Positions 22,913-35,560 of a stretch of DNA of 64,000 nucleotides are shown one piece after another. Position 1 is the stretch's first letter. Each line of letters starts with the position of its first letter. The stretch lies in NCBI GenBank assembly GCA_016906335.1, contig JADEYG010000007.1:1504001-1568000 (forward strand), read 5' to 3'. Made by a program: the position numbers and the translations under genes. Origin of the DNA: Novakomyces olei. Taxonomy: Eukaryota; Ascomycota; Novakomycetes; Novakomycetales; Novakomycetaceae. The notes below the pieces were generated by a model. It had not been told where the DNA came from and ran no database searches. It worked only from the letters and a program-made list of their open reading frames with translations.

Positions 22913-24507
22913 CTAATAAAACGCCAGGTTATCACGGTGTGCAACATATTCCGTATCACTGTAGCCAATAATCGACTCCATCTCTGTACTGCGAGATCCC
23001 TTTATCCGATCAATTTCCATACTGGAATAGTTTACAACTGCCTTGCCAATAATACGCGGGGTTCCCCCATCTTTTCCTGCAACAGATAGCAAAACAGCTT
23101 CTTGAGCAGCAAAATGGCCTTGAACCTCAACGATTCCTACGGGAAGTAACCCCGCCCTGTTTTGCCGAGTCAGGGCCTTGTAAGCACCGAAATCAACAAC
23201 AATTTGACCTGAAGCTGGAATTGTATGCAAAAGCCAAAACGTTCTATCGCTCACACGGTGCTCTTTTGCCAGGAAGCGTGTATGCAGAGGACATTCTCCG
23301 CCGTACTTGTTACTAGTTGCCGTAGAACCGGGTATACTTGGCTGGGGCACAGTCGCACTTTTCGTTTCCTCCGACACACCCGTAGGGTCATGGGTACTAC
23401 TGATACACGATTTTTCCAGCTTTTCTTCCAACTCGCCCTTATCTACTTGTGCTTCCTCTTCGCGTTGAATATGGTGGACAATACGGAAAATGTTTGAGGG
23501 GGACGATCCGTTAAGAATGATCGTAGTGACTCCCGCTGACGTAGCAAGTTCAGCGGCAACTAGTTTAGTCGACATCCCACCGGTGCCGACACTGCTGCCT
23601 ACTGTGGAGACTAGTAGGATAGTTAGAGAGGAGAAGACATAAATATACAAAGCAAATACCATTTGCCTTGTCTTTAATAGCTCGAATATCGGCAACAATG
23701 CGAATAGGCGTTGCCTCTGGATGCGTCCTTGGATTGTCCGTGTAGAGGCAGTCTACGTCTGTCATTAAGAAGAGATAATCTGCTCCAACCATTGCCGCAG
23801 TAATGGCGGAGAGTGTGTCGTTGTCACCAAACCGAATTTCTTGGATTGCCAGAGTATCATTCTCATTAACAATAGGGATAACTCCGGCAGATAGTAATTC
23901 GGAAAACGTATTTGCCGCATTCAAATATTGTGAGCGCTGTCATTAGCTACAAAATCACAAGAATCTGACTTGATTTTACGACCGTCCTTACATCAGCAAC
24001 ATCGTGTCTTGTTAATAGTATTTGAGCAATTGGCTGCCGTAATTGGTCGAAAAGATCGTCCCACAGCCGGATTAGCCGGCATTGGCCTACTGCCGATAAC
24101 GCCTGTTCATTAGCAATTTTGCATTTTTTATTCTTCTATATTGACTGTTTGCTTTTTCTCATTATCAACTGCTAATTCTTGTGTTCCATGTTTTATATTA
24201 TATATCCCATTGTTGGATCAGCCTCCACGCAAGCTTACCTGAACTGCTGCAATCTTTTTCGGTCTTTTGGGCTTATCCAGCCGCCGTAATCCCATAGCAA
24301 TCCCGCCAGAGGAGACAATAACGACCCTATGACCATCGCGCTTAAGCTGCACGGCCGTTTCCACTAAAAGCGACAAGTTTGAGATCAATGGCTCCCGCGT
24401 TCGTTCATCGCAGATGGAAGAAGTGCCTTTGAATTAGAATTATACGATCTGTTTGGCTTACCCAGTTTAATTACAATCGTATAGCACTTTAGTTTGCGGT
24501 CCACCAT
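22913..24507 (-). CDS. PRO1: Glutamate 5-kinase (gamma-glutamyl kinase)
   Basis: First step of proline synthesis: ATP-dependent phosphorylation of glutamate. Exons on the minus strand: 24507-24462, 24426-24239, 24102-23992, 23936-23660 and 23610-22913 (439 residues, close to yeast Pro1). Amino-acid-kinase motifs: [62 protein letters not shown] and [21 protein letters not shown]-terminal PUA domain follows ([31 protein letters not shown]), after an insert of about 60 residues relative to bacterial enzymes. All exon junctions restore the frame. The gene is divergent from the cryptochrome gene. Confidence 0.94.
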
Positions 24508-25432
<925 letters not shown>

Positions 25433-27461
25433 ATGGGCGGAAACACTGAATGCCGCGTCCTTTACTGGTTTCGAACGGATTTGCGAGTGCACGACTCGCC
25501 CGCACTAAATCGAGCTTTGTCACTAAAACCAACAGCTCTTTTCCCTGTATGGACATGGGACCCACACTACGTTTACCGCGCTCGTGTTGGCCCGAATCGG
25601 TGGAGGTTTCTTCTTGAATCCCAGCAGGACTTGTCGGATTCCCTAAAGGCCATTAATCCGCGACAAAAATTGTTGGTAGTAAGGGAGGGCCCTACAACAG
25701 TACTGCCCAAGTTGTTTAAAAAATGGAAAATAACACATCTCGTGTTTGAAAAGGACACAGATTCGTATGCTCTAGAGCGGGATAATCAAGTAATGCAGCT
25801 AGCAAAAGACGCTGGTGTTCATGTTGAACGTGTCGTGGGCCGAACCTTGTTTGATCCGGAAACGGTAGTGCAAAAGAATGGCGGCAAGCCCACGCTGAGC
25901 GCGGGCCAGCTGCATTCGGCAATTGCGCAGATCGACAATGGAGTGCCCACGAAATGCGTGGGCACTCCTGAATCATTGCCGGACCCTGGCAGTGAACAAG
26001 AATTGGATCTCAGCAGCTTGGATCACAAAGTACCGAACCCTTCACCGGACCTGAACAAGGCCAACAGATCGCAGGATAAGCAATACTCCCCCCTTGCTGG
26101 GCCAAAGGGCGATTATGCTATTGTTACGTTGGAAGAAATGGGTATTTTAAATGGCCAATCGCCCCATCGTGGAGGCGAGCATGAGGCATTAGCATTGCTT
26201 GAAAAGTATGCAAAAGACGAAGAGTATGTAGCGCTTTTTGAGAAGCCAAAAACTGCTCCGACTGATTTCGAGCCGCAGTCAACTACTCTGCTGAGTCCGC
26301 ATCTACACTTTGGCACTTTATCCGTGCGGAAATTTTGGTGGATGATAAGAGACATATTCCAAGCAAGGGAGAAAGCCGGTAAGAAGCACGCAGCTGAGCC
26401 GATGAATTTACTCGGCCAATTACTTTTCCGTGAAATGTTTTTTGCGGCCCAATGTGCCGTCGGACCTCAGTATGGCCAAAGCCTGGGTAACAGTATCTGT
26501 CGATTTGTTCCCTGGCATTTGCAGAGCAATTATTCCATAAAAGACGGGGGAAAACAACTGTCTGATCATACATATGAGGTAGATGATGAAAAGGCCGAAG
26601 AGTATTTCCAGCGTTGGAAACATGGTCAAACCGGATTTCCTTGGATCGATGCTCTTATGCGACAGCTGAGAAGTGAAGGGTGGATCCATCATTTAGGTAG
26701 ACATGCAGTTGCCTGCTTTCTGACTCGTGGAGGCTGTTATGTCAGCTGGGAACGAGGTGCTGAAGTTTTCGAAGAGCTTTTAATCGACCATGAACCGGCC
26801 TCCAATGCAGGTAATTGGATGTGGTATGGATATATTTTATATATGTAAAGCACTAACCTTCAGGCTGAGTTGCACCGCGTTTTTTAGCCAATTTTATCGG
26901 TGTTATAGTCCCGTCAGTTTTCCAAAGAAATGGGACCCAGAGGGAAAATTTGTTCGAAAGTATGTCCCAGAACTGAGAAAATTTGATAAAAAGTACATTT
27001 ATGAGCCTCATAAAGCTCCAAAATCAGACCAAAAAGTTTGGGGTTGTGAGATAGTGGAGGATTATACCAAAGCCCAAGGCGGTAAATCGTCAACGTACCC
27101 AGCACCAATGCTTGATTTCAATGAGTGCCGTCAATTTTGTTTGGATAAAATGAAAGAGGCATACGATGCGGGACTGCACGGTGATGATGAAAAAGTGCTG
27201 AGCGGAGAATGGAAAAAACTATTTGGTTATGGGACCAACATAAAATCAGAATCTAAGCAAAAACCAAAACGAAAGGCGATGCATGATGAAAATGGAGAAG
27301 AGCGAAAGGCAAATGAAAACCGGACTTATGGGCACAAGGATCAAAATGCTTCAACTGATGGTGAAGAGTCTCCTGAAGATTCGGGCAAAAGCCGGGCCAA
27401 ACAGATAAGTTCAAACAAACGCTCCAAGTCAACACGCACTTCCAAGACAAAAAACTCATGA
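25433..27461 (+). CDS. Animal-type cryptochrome / (6-4) photolyase
   Basis: FAD-binding photolyase-family protein: either repairs (6-4) photoproducts with blue/UV-A light or is a derived cryptochrome. Exons: 25433-26823 and 26864-27461 (662 residues). N-terminal VLYWFRTDLRVHDSPALNRAL is the antenna domain. The C-terminal FAD domain has WIHHLGRHAVACFLTRG (His419/His420), SWERGAEVFEELLID and Asn458 in ASNAGNWMWLS. These match (6-4) photolyases and animal cryptochromes, not CPD class I or plant types. A non-conserved linker at about 160-215 carries a 12-bp hairpin at DNA level. The tail after about residue 600 is Lys/Ser-rich and could be nuclear-targeting. The stop codon overlaps that of UBA3. 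Confidence 0.93.
25940..25968 (+). repeat. Perfect 12-bp inverted repeat inside cryptochrome coding region
   Basis: GGAGTGCCCACG (25940-25951) and its reverse complement CGTGGGCACTCC (25957-25968) flank a 5-nt loop. It lies in the poorly conserved linker between the antenna and FAD domains. Confidence 0.85.
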
Positions 27462-29137
27462 AAATTTGATACTTAGACGAAGACTAATTGGAAGCCGTGC
27501 ATCTGTCACAGCTATTTCTTCTCCATTAGAAACAAGACTGGAAAGTGTCTTTTCGAGATTAGGTCTAGTAGAACGCTCCAGCTGAGGTGGAGCTTGCAAA
27601 TATAATGATTTTGTAGACGTCCGTAGGCTGGGGGCCTTGAGTTGCCTGAACGAATCAGTATTTTAATGATATATTTGTAGATGCGTGCTGAATTTTGAAA
27701 GATAATTAATAAAAATAAAGGAACATCAAAGAACGATAAAATTTGAAACAACTTTGTATGTAAAAGAGAAAAGCTGAACGTTTTTGAGACGCTATAGCTC
27801 AATGAAAACAAATAATGTACTTTTCAGGGTCGTCTTGCAGACGGTCGATTAAATCCTGTAATGTCCAAAGAGAATTTGCTGTTATTGACTGAGTTATATC
27901 CCCACATACGGGGCAATCTGATCGTTTCTGGTGTTCAAAAGTATAAGTATAGACTCCGTTCTCTCCAGTATACATCATATAATTCTCCAGATAAGGATTG
28001 CAAGACGTTGCTATCTTGAAAGCCTCGTTACAGCAGGCAGCTAACGACACATTAACATATGAACCGACCTTATACACTCTTTTTGTTTCTTTTTCTCTAT
28101 CATTTTCTCTATTTTGCGCTTTTGATTGAAAACATACCTGCAATTATAGCATTTGTTGAGGCAATAGCAGGAATGATGTTCTTTACGACGCCTTGAGTAA
28201 GCGAGTAAGTAACACCGGTAATGTTAAACTCCTTTGCTCGAGCAGCTGCAGTAGCCCGCAGCCATTCAATGTGCTCAGGATCGTCAGTGTCTAAACGCGA
28301 ATCACTGCCATGCTTTCTCGGCCATTCTAGCACTGACGCCCATTCAATACAATGCTCTGGAAGACGCGGTGTATTGGCAATGGTGCATATAGGGTATTTT
28401 ACAATCTGGCCCAGCATATCCAAGGAACACTCGTAGCAGGACGTTATTGTCGGAAGGATGACTCGTGCCTGCCCCTTAAAACCTTTTCTGAATAAGCACG
28501 AATGGAAAAGGTTGGATTTAAAAAAAAAACAGTAATAACCCATATTTTGTAATCAACAACTGGAAAACGAATAAAGTACAATAGCAATCTATTGAAACAA
28601 ACACTGTCGCGCAACCATACCCTCTGTACCGCCGTCTACAAGAGGCTTCAAAGATTCCGGACTTTCGGGATCTACCATCCCCACTAGTGTAGCATTAATC
28701 CAGCGCCTTGCCTCGACACTATCGAGCCCGCAGATAACAATACCAAACTGCATGTAGAAAGATTCATCAAAATCCTGGATTTTATTGTGATGAGGTGTGA
28801 CAACCACACCAGGAACTCGATGGTTGACAAAGGCAGCGGCCACTTGTGCTTTAGGTTTGCCAACATCACTGGCACGGAAGAGAAATTGTCTGTTCAAATT
28901 GCTCAGATCAATCGTGTCCATGTCAATCACATGAATATCCGTGAATCCCGAAAGTGCTAAGTTTTTAAGGATCTCGCATCCCAGTCCGCCGGCCCCAATA
29001 ACCAGTACCTTGCACGACCGTAAGAAATTACCGACCTCTGGTGATGGGGAGAACCCGATTCCATCGGAAAAAGGCCCTTGTCGTGAGAGCACATTGGCGA
29101 CACCACACAATTGCCGTTCAAATACCCGCTCACTCAT
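27456..29137 (-). CDS. UBA3: NEDD8-activating enzyme E1 catalytic subunit Uba3
   Basis: With Ula1/APPBP1 it adenylates NEDD8/Rub1 and passes it as a thioester to Ubc12 for cullin neddylation. Exons on the minus strand: 29137-28621, 28482-28138, 28040-27821 and 27645-27456 (423 residues). Adenylation site [20 protein letters not shown] and [17 protein letters not shown]. Zinc pairs CYEC and CPVC. The catalytic Cys205 sits in [19 protein letters not shown]. The C-terminal ubiquitin-fold domain ([20 protein letters not shown]) lies in the last exon. Start taken at MSERVFE because the frame above it lacks another ATG. Its last codons overlap the end of the converging cryptochrome gene. Confidence 0.95.
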
Positions 29138-29758
29138 GCCGCCAACCAGTCCACCAATGACTGAGGCTAAACTGCTGAGCCGAATGTACGTCAAATAAGC
29201 CCAATTTGAAATAGACTTCCTAATAGCTGTCTCCTATTAGCTCACTACCTGACTGAAACCTATCAGTATTCGAATTCAGGTCTAATTCCATAAAGTCAGT
29301 ACCGCTTTAACGGACCATTTCTTGGCTGATTGTCCTTTCCCGTCCAATCGTCCGCGCGACTGTGTTAGGCAAAAGTTACTCTGCGTTGTGCTTAAAACTA
29401 TAGTGCCCAGACTGACACTGAGCACGGAATATCGCAATATCAGTCAAGCTTCTACTGTTAGGGCTAATATAAACCCTAATCCTAATTATTTGAGGATATA
29501 ACATCTTTCTCTTTGCGAATCCTCTCTTTTCGCAGCGAATAGGATAGTTTACGCAGCGGTCTTGATTTAAAAATTATTTGGACCAAAAAAATCTCTGAAA
29601 ACCAGTGCGCGTGCTCAAAGCATTCGGCACCGGCTTTAGCAATCTTTAGACGGACTGCAATCGATCGCAGCTAATTTCGATTTCCCTTTGCTTGGAGCTT
29701 TTGAGTGACGGAAAGCGTCCGGTGTAACTGTGATAGTCGTGTTTGAGCAACAAGCGTA
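29138..29758. promoter_or_regulatory. Divergent promoter UBA3/TIM17 with opposed teloboxes
   Basis: TTAGGG at about 29459-29464 and AAACCCTAATCC at about 29471-29482 form an inverted pair of telomere-like motifs. No gene is recognised in the 621 bp. A regulatory role is inference. Confidence 0.5.
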
Positions 29759-30412
29759 ATGGCACACGCTGATCATTCACGAGATCCTTGCCCCTATGTG
29801 GTAAAGACTACAAGCCGTGCCTTGATCCATTTTACTAAGACTCTAGATCCTTTCTGATTTTGGAGCCGCATTTTCCATGGGCGCTATTGGTGGGAGTATA
29901 TGGCACGCAGTCAAAGGTTTTCGCAACAGTCCTGCTGTAAGTCTAATGAAGCAAGGTGAAAATAAAAAAAAAAATTAAATTAAATTAAAAGCAAAGAATT
30001 GAATCATTAAGAACAGTTAAAGAAAAGTCGTCTAACTGATTTAGGGTGAAAAACGGATATCTGCCATTACAGCTGTAAAGGCACGTGCGCCCGTAATTGG
30101 TGGCAATTTTGGTGCTTGGGGCGGACTCTTTTCTACTTACGATTGTATGGTCAAAGGCGTGCGTAGAAAAGAAGATCCTTGGTACGTTTTGATTCTGTCT
30201 CTAGTTAAAGACTTATGTACAGGAACGCAATCATCGCAGGATTCTTTACTGGCGGATCTTTAGCCATCCGTGGCGGCTGGCGGTCAGCGCGTAACTCGGC
30301 TATCGGCTGCGCGTGTTTGCTCGCATGTTTCGAAGGTATCGGTATTGCTTTTAATCGGATTATGGCCGACTATAATCGCCCTGTGGCCCCAGCATTACCG
30401 GAAACCAAGTGA
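29759..30412 (+). CDS. TIM17: Mitochondrial inner-membrane translocase subunit Tim17
   Basis: Core membrane subunit of the TIM23 presequence translocase. Exons: 29759-29800 (42 nt), 29847-29936, 30045-30181 and 30223-30412 (152 residues, usual size). It begins [14 protein letters not shown], then [38 protein letters not shown] and [18 protein letters not shown]. These are the four GxxxG-rich membrane segments of the Tim17/22/23 family, with the typical acidic/Cys N-terminus. All four junctions restore the frame. It runs divergently from UBA3. Confidence 0.96.
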
Positions 30413-30781
30413 TTCCATCCTACACTTCCCCGTCTGCCTACACTGTTTATAATTATTTATGATTTATTTTGCAGAGTATTTGTTATTTAATTCTTTTTGA
30501 ACGTCTACCCTTCTTCTACACCAGCCACACACTCTCAAACCTTGTGCACCTCAGGTTTTACAACGTGAATGAAACCTAAAGACACTGGCTAAGCTTTGCC
30601 TTCCAAGATACCACTTCAGTCTGGGTATAATGACTTTATGGGCGTAGCAGCACATCTTCCACCCCTTAACCTTTATCACAGTGCCCTAAAAATTACATGA
30701 ATAATATCAAATTTGAAAAAAAAGAATTATATAAATCATTGCTTTCCGTTTAAATCATTATGATATAATTCTTGAAACCTT
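30413..30781. other. Tail-to-tail spacer TIM17/VPS33
   Basis: 369 bp; I see no gene or notable repeat. Confidence 0.4.
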
Positions 30782-33417
30782 CTAGTCCCTGTCTTCCTGC
30801 TGCTGCTGTTCCCGAAACCCAGCTGCCCTCTGGGTATAATGCATAACTTTGTTACCATCTACAATATGCGTGGTGAATATCAGTATCTTCTTGCCCAAGC
30901 TTTTCCCAACGAATCGAAGTGCTGAGACCTCTGCGGCTGTTATTCCTCCAATGTACATTACAGCTATCGTACTACCCGTCGAAGCAACTGGCCGCTTAAC
31001 AGGAAAAGAGACTGGGGTTGTTGCTGTGACTGTTGCCCCAGGAATCATGCGCAAAACTTCTTGTGAGCCCTCCCAAAATGTTCGGCTCTGTAAAACTTGC
31101 GTTGAAGGTTTTCCTGTAATAACATGAGGCTGCAAGGCACACTGGAGTATCCGCACTGAAAGTGGTGCGTAACCTTCAAAAACATAAGCAATATCTTTGG
31201 GTTCTGAATCGTTATTTGAGGTTTCTTCTACCAGACGGAATGATCGACGTATGTGCGAAAATGGGGAGCGGCCAAAAATGTTTGATGCGGACAGTGAGGA
31301 AGACGAAGCTCGAAGTGTAAAGAGGCCCCAGCTGTTTAAGACTGTAAGCATAGCCAAACTTTGTATACCGTAGGTCTTAACGCAGGGTGTTAGTCCGGAA
31401 TTAAAAATATATTATAAATAAAATAAAAGATTTGATGCTTTGAAGGTAAACGAGACACGAATGAAAAGATCGAAATGTAACCAGGCAAACTTACTTGCAC
31501 TAGTTGGAGTCGCATTGAATCGTAGTCTTTTTGCTTCAAACCCGCAAAAACGGAGCTATACAAGCACAATATCCGAAGCACTTGATCCAGCGGGACCGAC
31601 TGGCCAATAAGGTCTTCAATACCGCGCAAAACAGCGCTTGAGTCAACACCTTCAATTATGTCTGCATGTTAGTATGGATGATAAAGATAACGACAATTAT
31701 ATAGGCAATAAACAACAAATAAATGAAAACAAATGAGCATTTTCGCAGTGCAGTTTAGATTACTTTGCTGAAGCTCAAGAGATGAGACGAATACATCGTC
31801 TTTTGTTTGTGCAAACAAATATTCGGTTATATTCGTAAATAGACGCAGTGAAGAATGCATTTGCTGCAAACTTCCTAGCCTTGAAATAAACGATTTGATC
31901 TCGGAAATACTTTTGGCATTGTGCCGGTCCTTTGAATGTTAGCGCCGATTCAGGGGGTTATTAGTTTTTGAATAAATAATTTAGCAACAAATAAAGAGCG
32001 CTTGACAAAAGAAATGAATGAAGCGAAAAATAAACAAAACAAAACAAATGAAATTCATAGTTTCTATTACCTCATAGTCACTGTTTAATTGTCGTGCAAA
32101 CGTGTTGAGTATTTTACCAACATTTGCGATATTTTCGTCCTGCAGACGAGCATACAACGGATCTTCCGAAGACACATTTACCATCTTCACTCTATGTTTT
32201 CCAGTAGATGACCCAACTACATGGGCCCCATTAGTAGCGTCCCCTGACGAATCGCCAGAATTGTTTGCAACAAGTTTCTCTGGGACTTCAATCTTTCCTA
32301 TACAACGTTAGACCGCAATATAGATTTGCTTTCATCTTGGATAATATTTTTCCATTTGAAGGAACAATTTTCAAAACTAATCTAATACTACAAAGACAAT
32401 ATTGGTATGACATGAAACAGAATAAACGAATTTGATTAAACGATAAAACGATAAACAGAAAGAAAAATAAAATAAAATAAAAGGATACCATTTGTCCATT
32501 TAAAATTCTCCATTAGCATCCCCTCAAACGTTAGTTGAGTTAGGAGCACGGAAACCATATCTGAGCTTCTGTCAAATATATAGAGCGAATCAAAAATATT
32601 GCTCGGCATTAAAGGCGCTTTAGATGCGAGCCCCGAACCGCCAGCGCTTGATATGGATTCTTTGCACAGCCTGTCAAGTACATTGGCGAGAATGGCTGCC
32701 TTGTCTCCCTTACCAAAGACAAAAGGGAATGCTCCATATTGCTCTTGTAATCGCACTAATGCCTGTGCCGTAGTAAGCAGTAACGAATCGTTATGATCAC
32801 GGTATAATTCAGTAAAAGACGAATCTCGCTGAAGGGATAATACGTCATTTGCAATGGGGATGAAATTGATAGAAAGGTTCTTAATTGTGACATCGCCGAT
32901 AACAGCTTCACGATCAAGCGTATTCTCAAAAACCCAATTGCTCTCAGGGACCAAAAGTATTGTCGTATTAAAATTTTCATTGTTTTGAACACGTTTTTTA
33001 ACGTGTTCTATTGTTGTTTTAGCAAATTCCAGAATACTGAATAACAAAAACATACGAGCAATTCTTTGTGCCGACTCGATAGTTGGGCGGACAATGTAAA
33101 TGGTATTGTTGTATTTTGGAGCTGAAGTACTGGAATCAAGCCAGAATATTTCACTGCATCCATGTGACTATGAATAAGCAGGCGCAGACCCTTTGAATCT
33201 ATACCTGGAGCGTTGAGAATTTCGTTAATCCATTAACGATTGCATTCAACTCGCGTTCAAGCACAACTGCTTTCTTGCCTAAAACCTGTGGCTTTTAGAA
33301 ATTTAAATAATAGTTTAAAAAAATTACGCTATCAATCTGGTCGTAGAACAAGGCAATTGCATCCTGCTTGAGACGGGCCGTGTCCACCTCTAGCGCTGCC
33401 GTGGCCAAGGCGCCCAT
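30782..33417 (-). CDS. VPS33: Vps33, Sec1/Munc18 subunit of HOPS/CORVET
   Basis: SM-family protein that templates SNARE pairing within HOPS/CORVET; its direct scaffold includes Vps18, whose gene is also in the window. Exons on the minus strand: 33417-33328, 33285-33205, 33167-32489, 32297-32071, 31929-31764, 31661-31495 and 31375-30782 (667 residues). Readable family segments: FSTLQSHGCSEIFWLD, YNNTIYIVRPTIESAQRIA, LYIFDRSSDMVSVLLTQLTF, EDLIGQSVPLDQVLRILCL, TYGIQSLAMLTVL and the C-terminal MYIGGITAAEVSALRF. Intron 2 is 37 nt. The start codon lies only about 20 bp from the edge of a (AAT)n tract shared with VPS23. Confidence 0.93.
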
Positions 33418-33721
<304 letters not shown>

Positions 33722-35376
33722 ATGGATGTAAATACGATTCAATCATGGCTGGGTCGAGTATTGCAGACGGTAAAAAAGTTTACTCTACTCTTGTCTAAAT
33801 CAGCAGGATTATTTATACCCCGAGGCCGTGTATCAGCAAGTCATGCAGCTGCTTTCGGCATTTAATTCCTTGTCTCCTCGAACACAGGTTTACAGTGCGT
33901 CAATCATGATCAAACAAGATAAATAATAAATACTGCTGCCTATTCGTATGATTAACCATTTAAGCTCATGAATCCGGACTTGACGAGCTTTTACTCGTCC
34001 TCAATGGCACGATCAAAATGCAGTTTAGAGGAGCCTATTATAATGTACCTATTTCGCTTTGGATTCCACATGAATACCCCACAGTGCCGCCACACGGGTA
34101 CGTGACGGCGACGGCCAGTATCGCGGTACGACCTGGCAACTATGTGGATCCAAGTGGAAGGATTTACCACCCATACTTGGCTCATTGGGCGGGAGGTGTA
34201 CGCTTTTATTTATAATCAAATCTGTAAATCATTATTGGCTGATTTTCTAGGACACACTGGTCAGACTCTGTCAGCAGTTGGCGGAAGCTTTTTCTCAAGA
34301 ACCGCCAGTAGCACAGAGACGGCCCCCACCCCCGCCTCCTCCTCCACCTCAAACTGGGTCTCCACTGGGCCAGGATCGACCAGCGCAGGGCTCGTCTTTG
34401 TCACCATCGCCCTCGGTCATGGTTGCTGGTCCTCCTCCACTACCACCAAAAGCAAGTGCTGATTTTTACGCGGCAGCAAACGGACCGTCTTCACGAGGGT
34501 CTCCGGTTCAGCGGCACATTGACCAGGACAAGTCTTATTTGCCGTACAGGCCTACTCCTCCTTTACCCCCTAAACCGGTGCACAGTCCGTCTCTTTCACT
34601 TAATGCAGCGCCCTCATATTACGCTTCACAGTACGTTTCTCAACGCTCATCGCCTTTTGCGACACAGGTTCATGAGGATCGTGGTGGATTGCACACAAAA
34701 CAATCGAGCTTAGAGACATCAAATTCGTCTTCTTCGATGAATTTGATGGATGCGGCAGACTCTGTTGTACCTGCACGCATTGACCAGGAGTCTGGCGACC
34801 GCAAAGTGCTATTACAATCCCTCGAATCTGCTCTCACGCAGGTCCACCGCAAACACGTGGAAGAGCTTGAAGGGTCGTACTCTCGAGAGCGATCAGCGCT
34901 GAGAGATTTGTTTAATTTACGGGGCAGTTTAAACGCCGATCTGGCTAAAATTGATAATTTTGAGAATTTGTGTAAATATGACGCTGGCATTTTAGCGGAG
35001 AAGACGGAGCAGGTTGATGACATAATAGTACAAAGCAGTGAGATGGATGAGCCGGATATTGATGAATTGATAATTGCTCCGGATGTCAATTCGAACCAGT
35101 ATGAGTTTTCTCTCTTTAGTCTGACTTTGGCTGACATCAATTGAAGACTGTATGATCTAGTTGCGGACGACAGAGCGATTGAAGATACTATATATACAAT
35201 AGCAAAAGCCCTAGACAACGAGCTGATAAACGTCGATGCTTTTTTAAAGGTAAATAAATACATTAAACTCTATGTATTTCTACTAATTCGGCAAGATGAC
35301 ACGGAACCTCGCTCGGGAGCAGTTTCTAAAGAAAGCGCTTGCAAAGAAAATTACAGATATTTTGAGTAAATCTTGA
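33722..35376 (+). CDS. VPS23: ESCRT-I subunit Vps23/Tsg101
   Basis: ESCRT-I subunit that binds ubiquitinated cargo for multivesicular-body sorting. Exons: 33722-33769, 33804-33894, 33965-34197, 34251-35098, 35147-35249 and 35296-35376 (467 residues). The N-terminal UEV domain (NGTIKMQFRGAYYNVPISLW, YVDPSGRIYHPYLAHW) lacks the E2 cysteine, as expected. A proline-rich region (about 140-230) and coiled coil follow. The steadiness box (QLYDLVADDRAIEDTIYTIAK, split as QLYDLVADD and RAIEDTIYTIAKAL, ending REQFLKKALAKKI) is rebuilt across the last two introns. Intron 1 is 34 nt; intron 2 uses a GTGCGT donor. Head-to-head with VPS33. Confidence 0.94.
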
Positions 35377-35560
35377 TGGAAATAAGCTTAATTTATAGAT
35401 ATCTTATGTGCTCATCAAGCTCCATAAATGTCGCGTTTGCTCCTATTGATTCAACGGTTATATATAGTCTAGATTTTGCTCTCTTTTTCTGCCATTAATT
35501 CCCTTTATCTTTCCCTTCCCTAGTCCAATAGGCATATCTGTGCCCAAATGTTTCCCTGAA

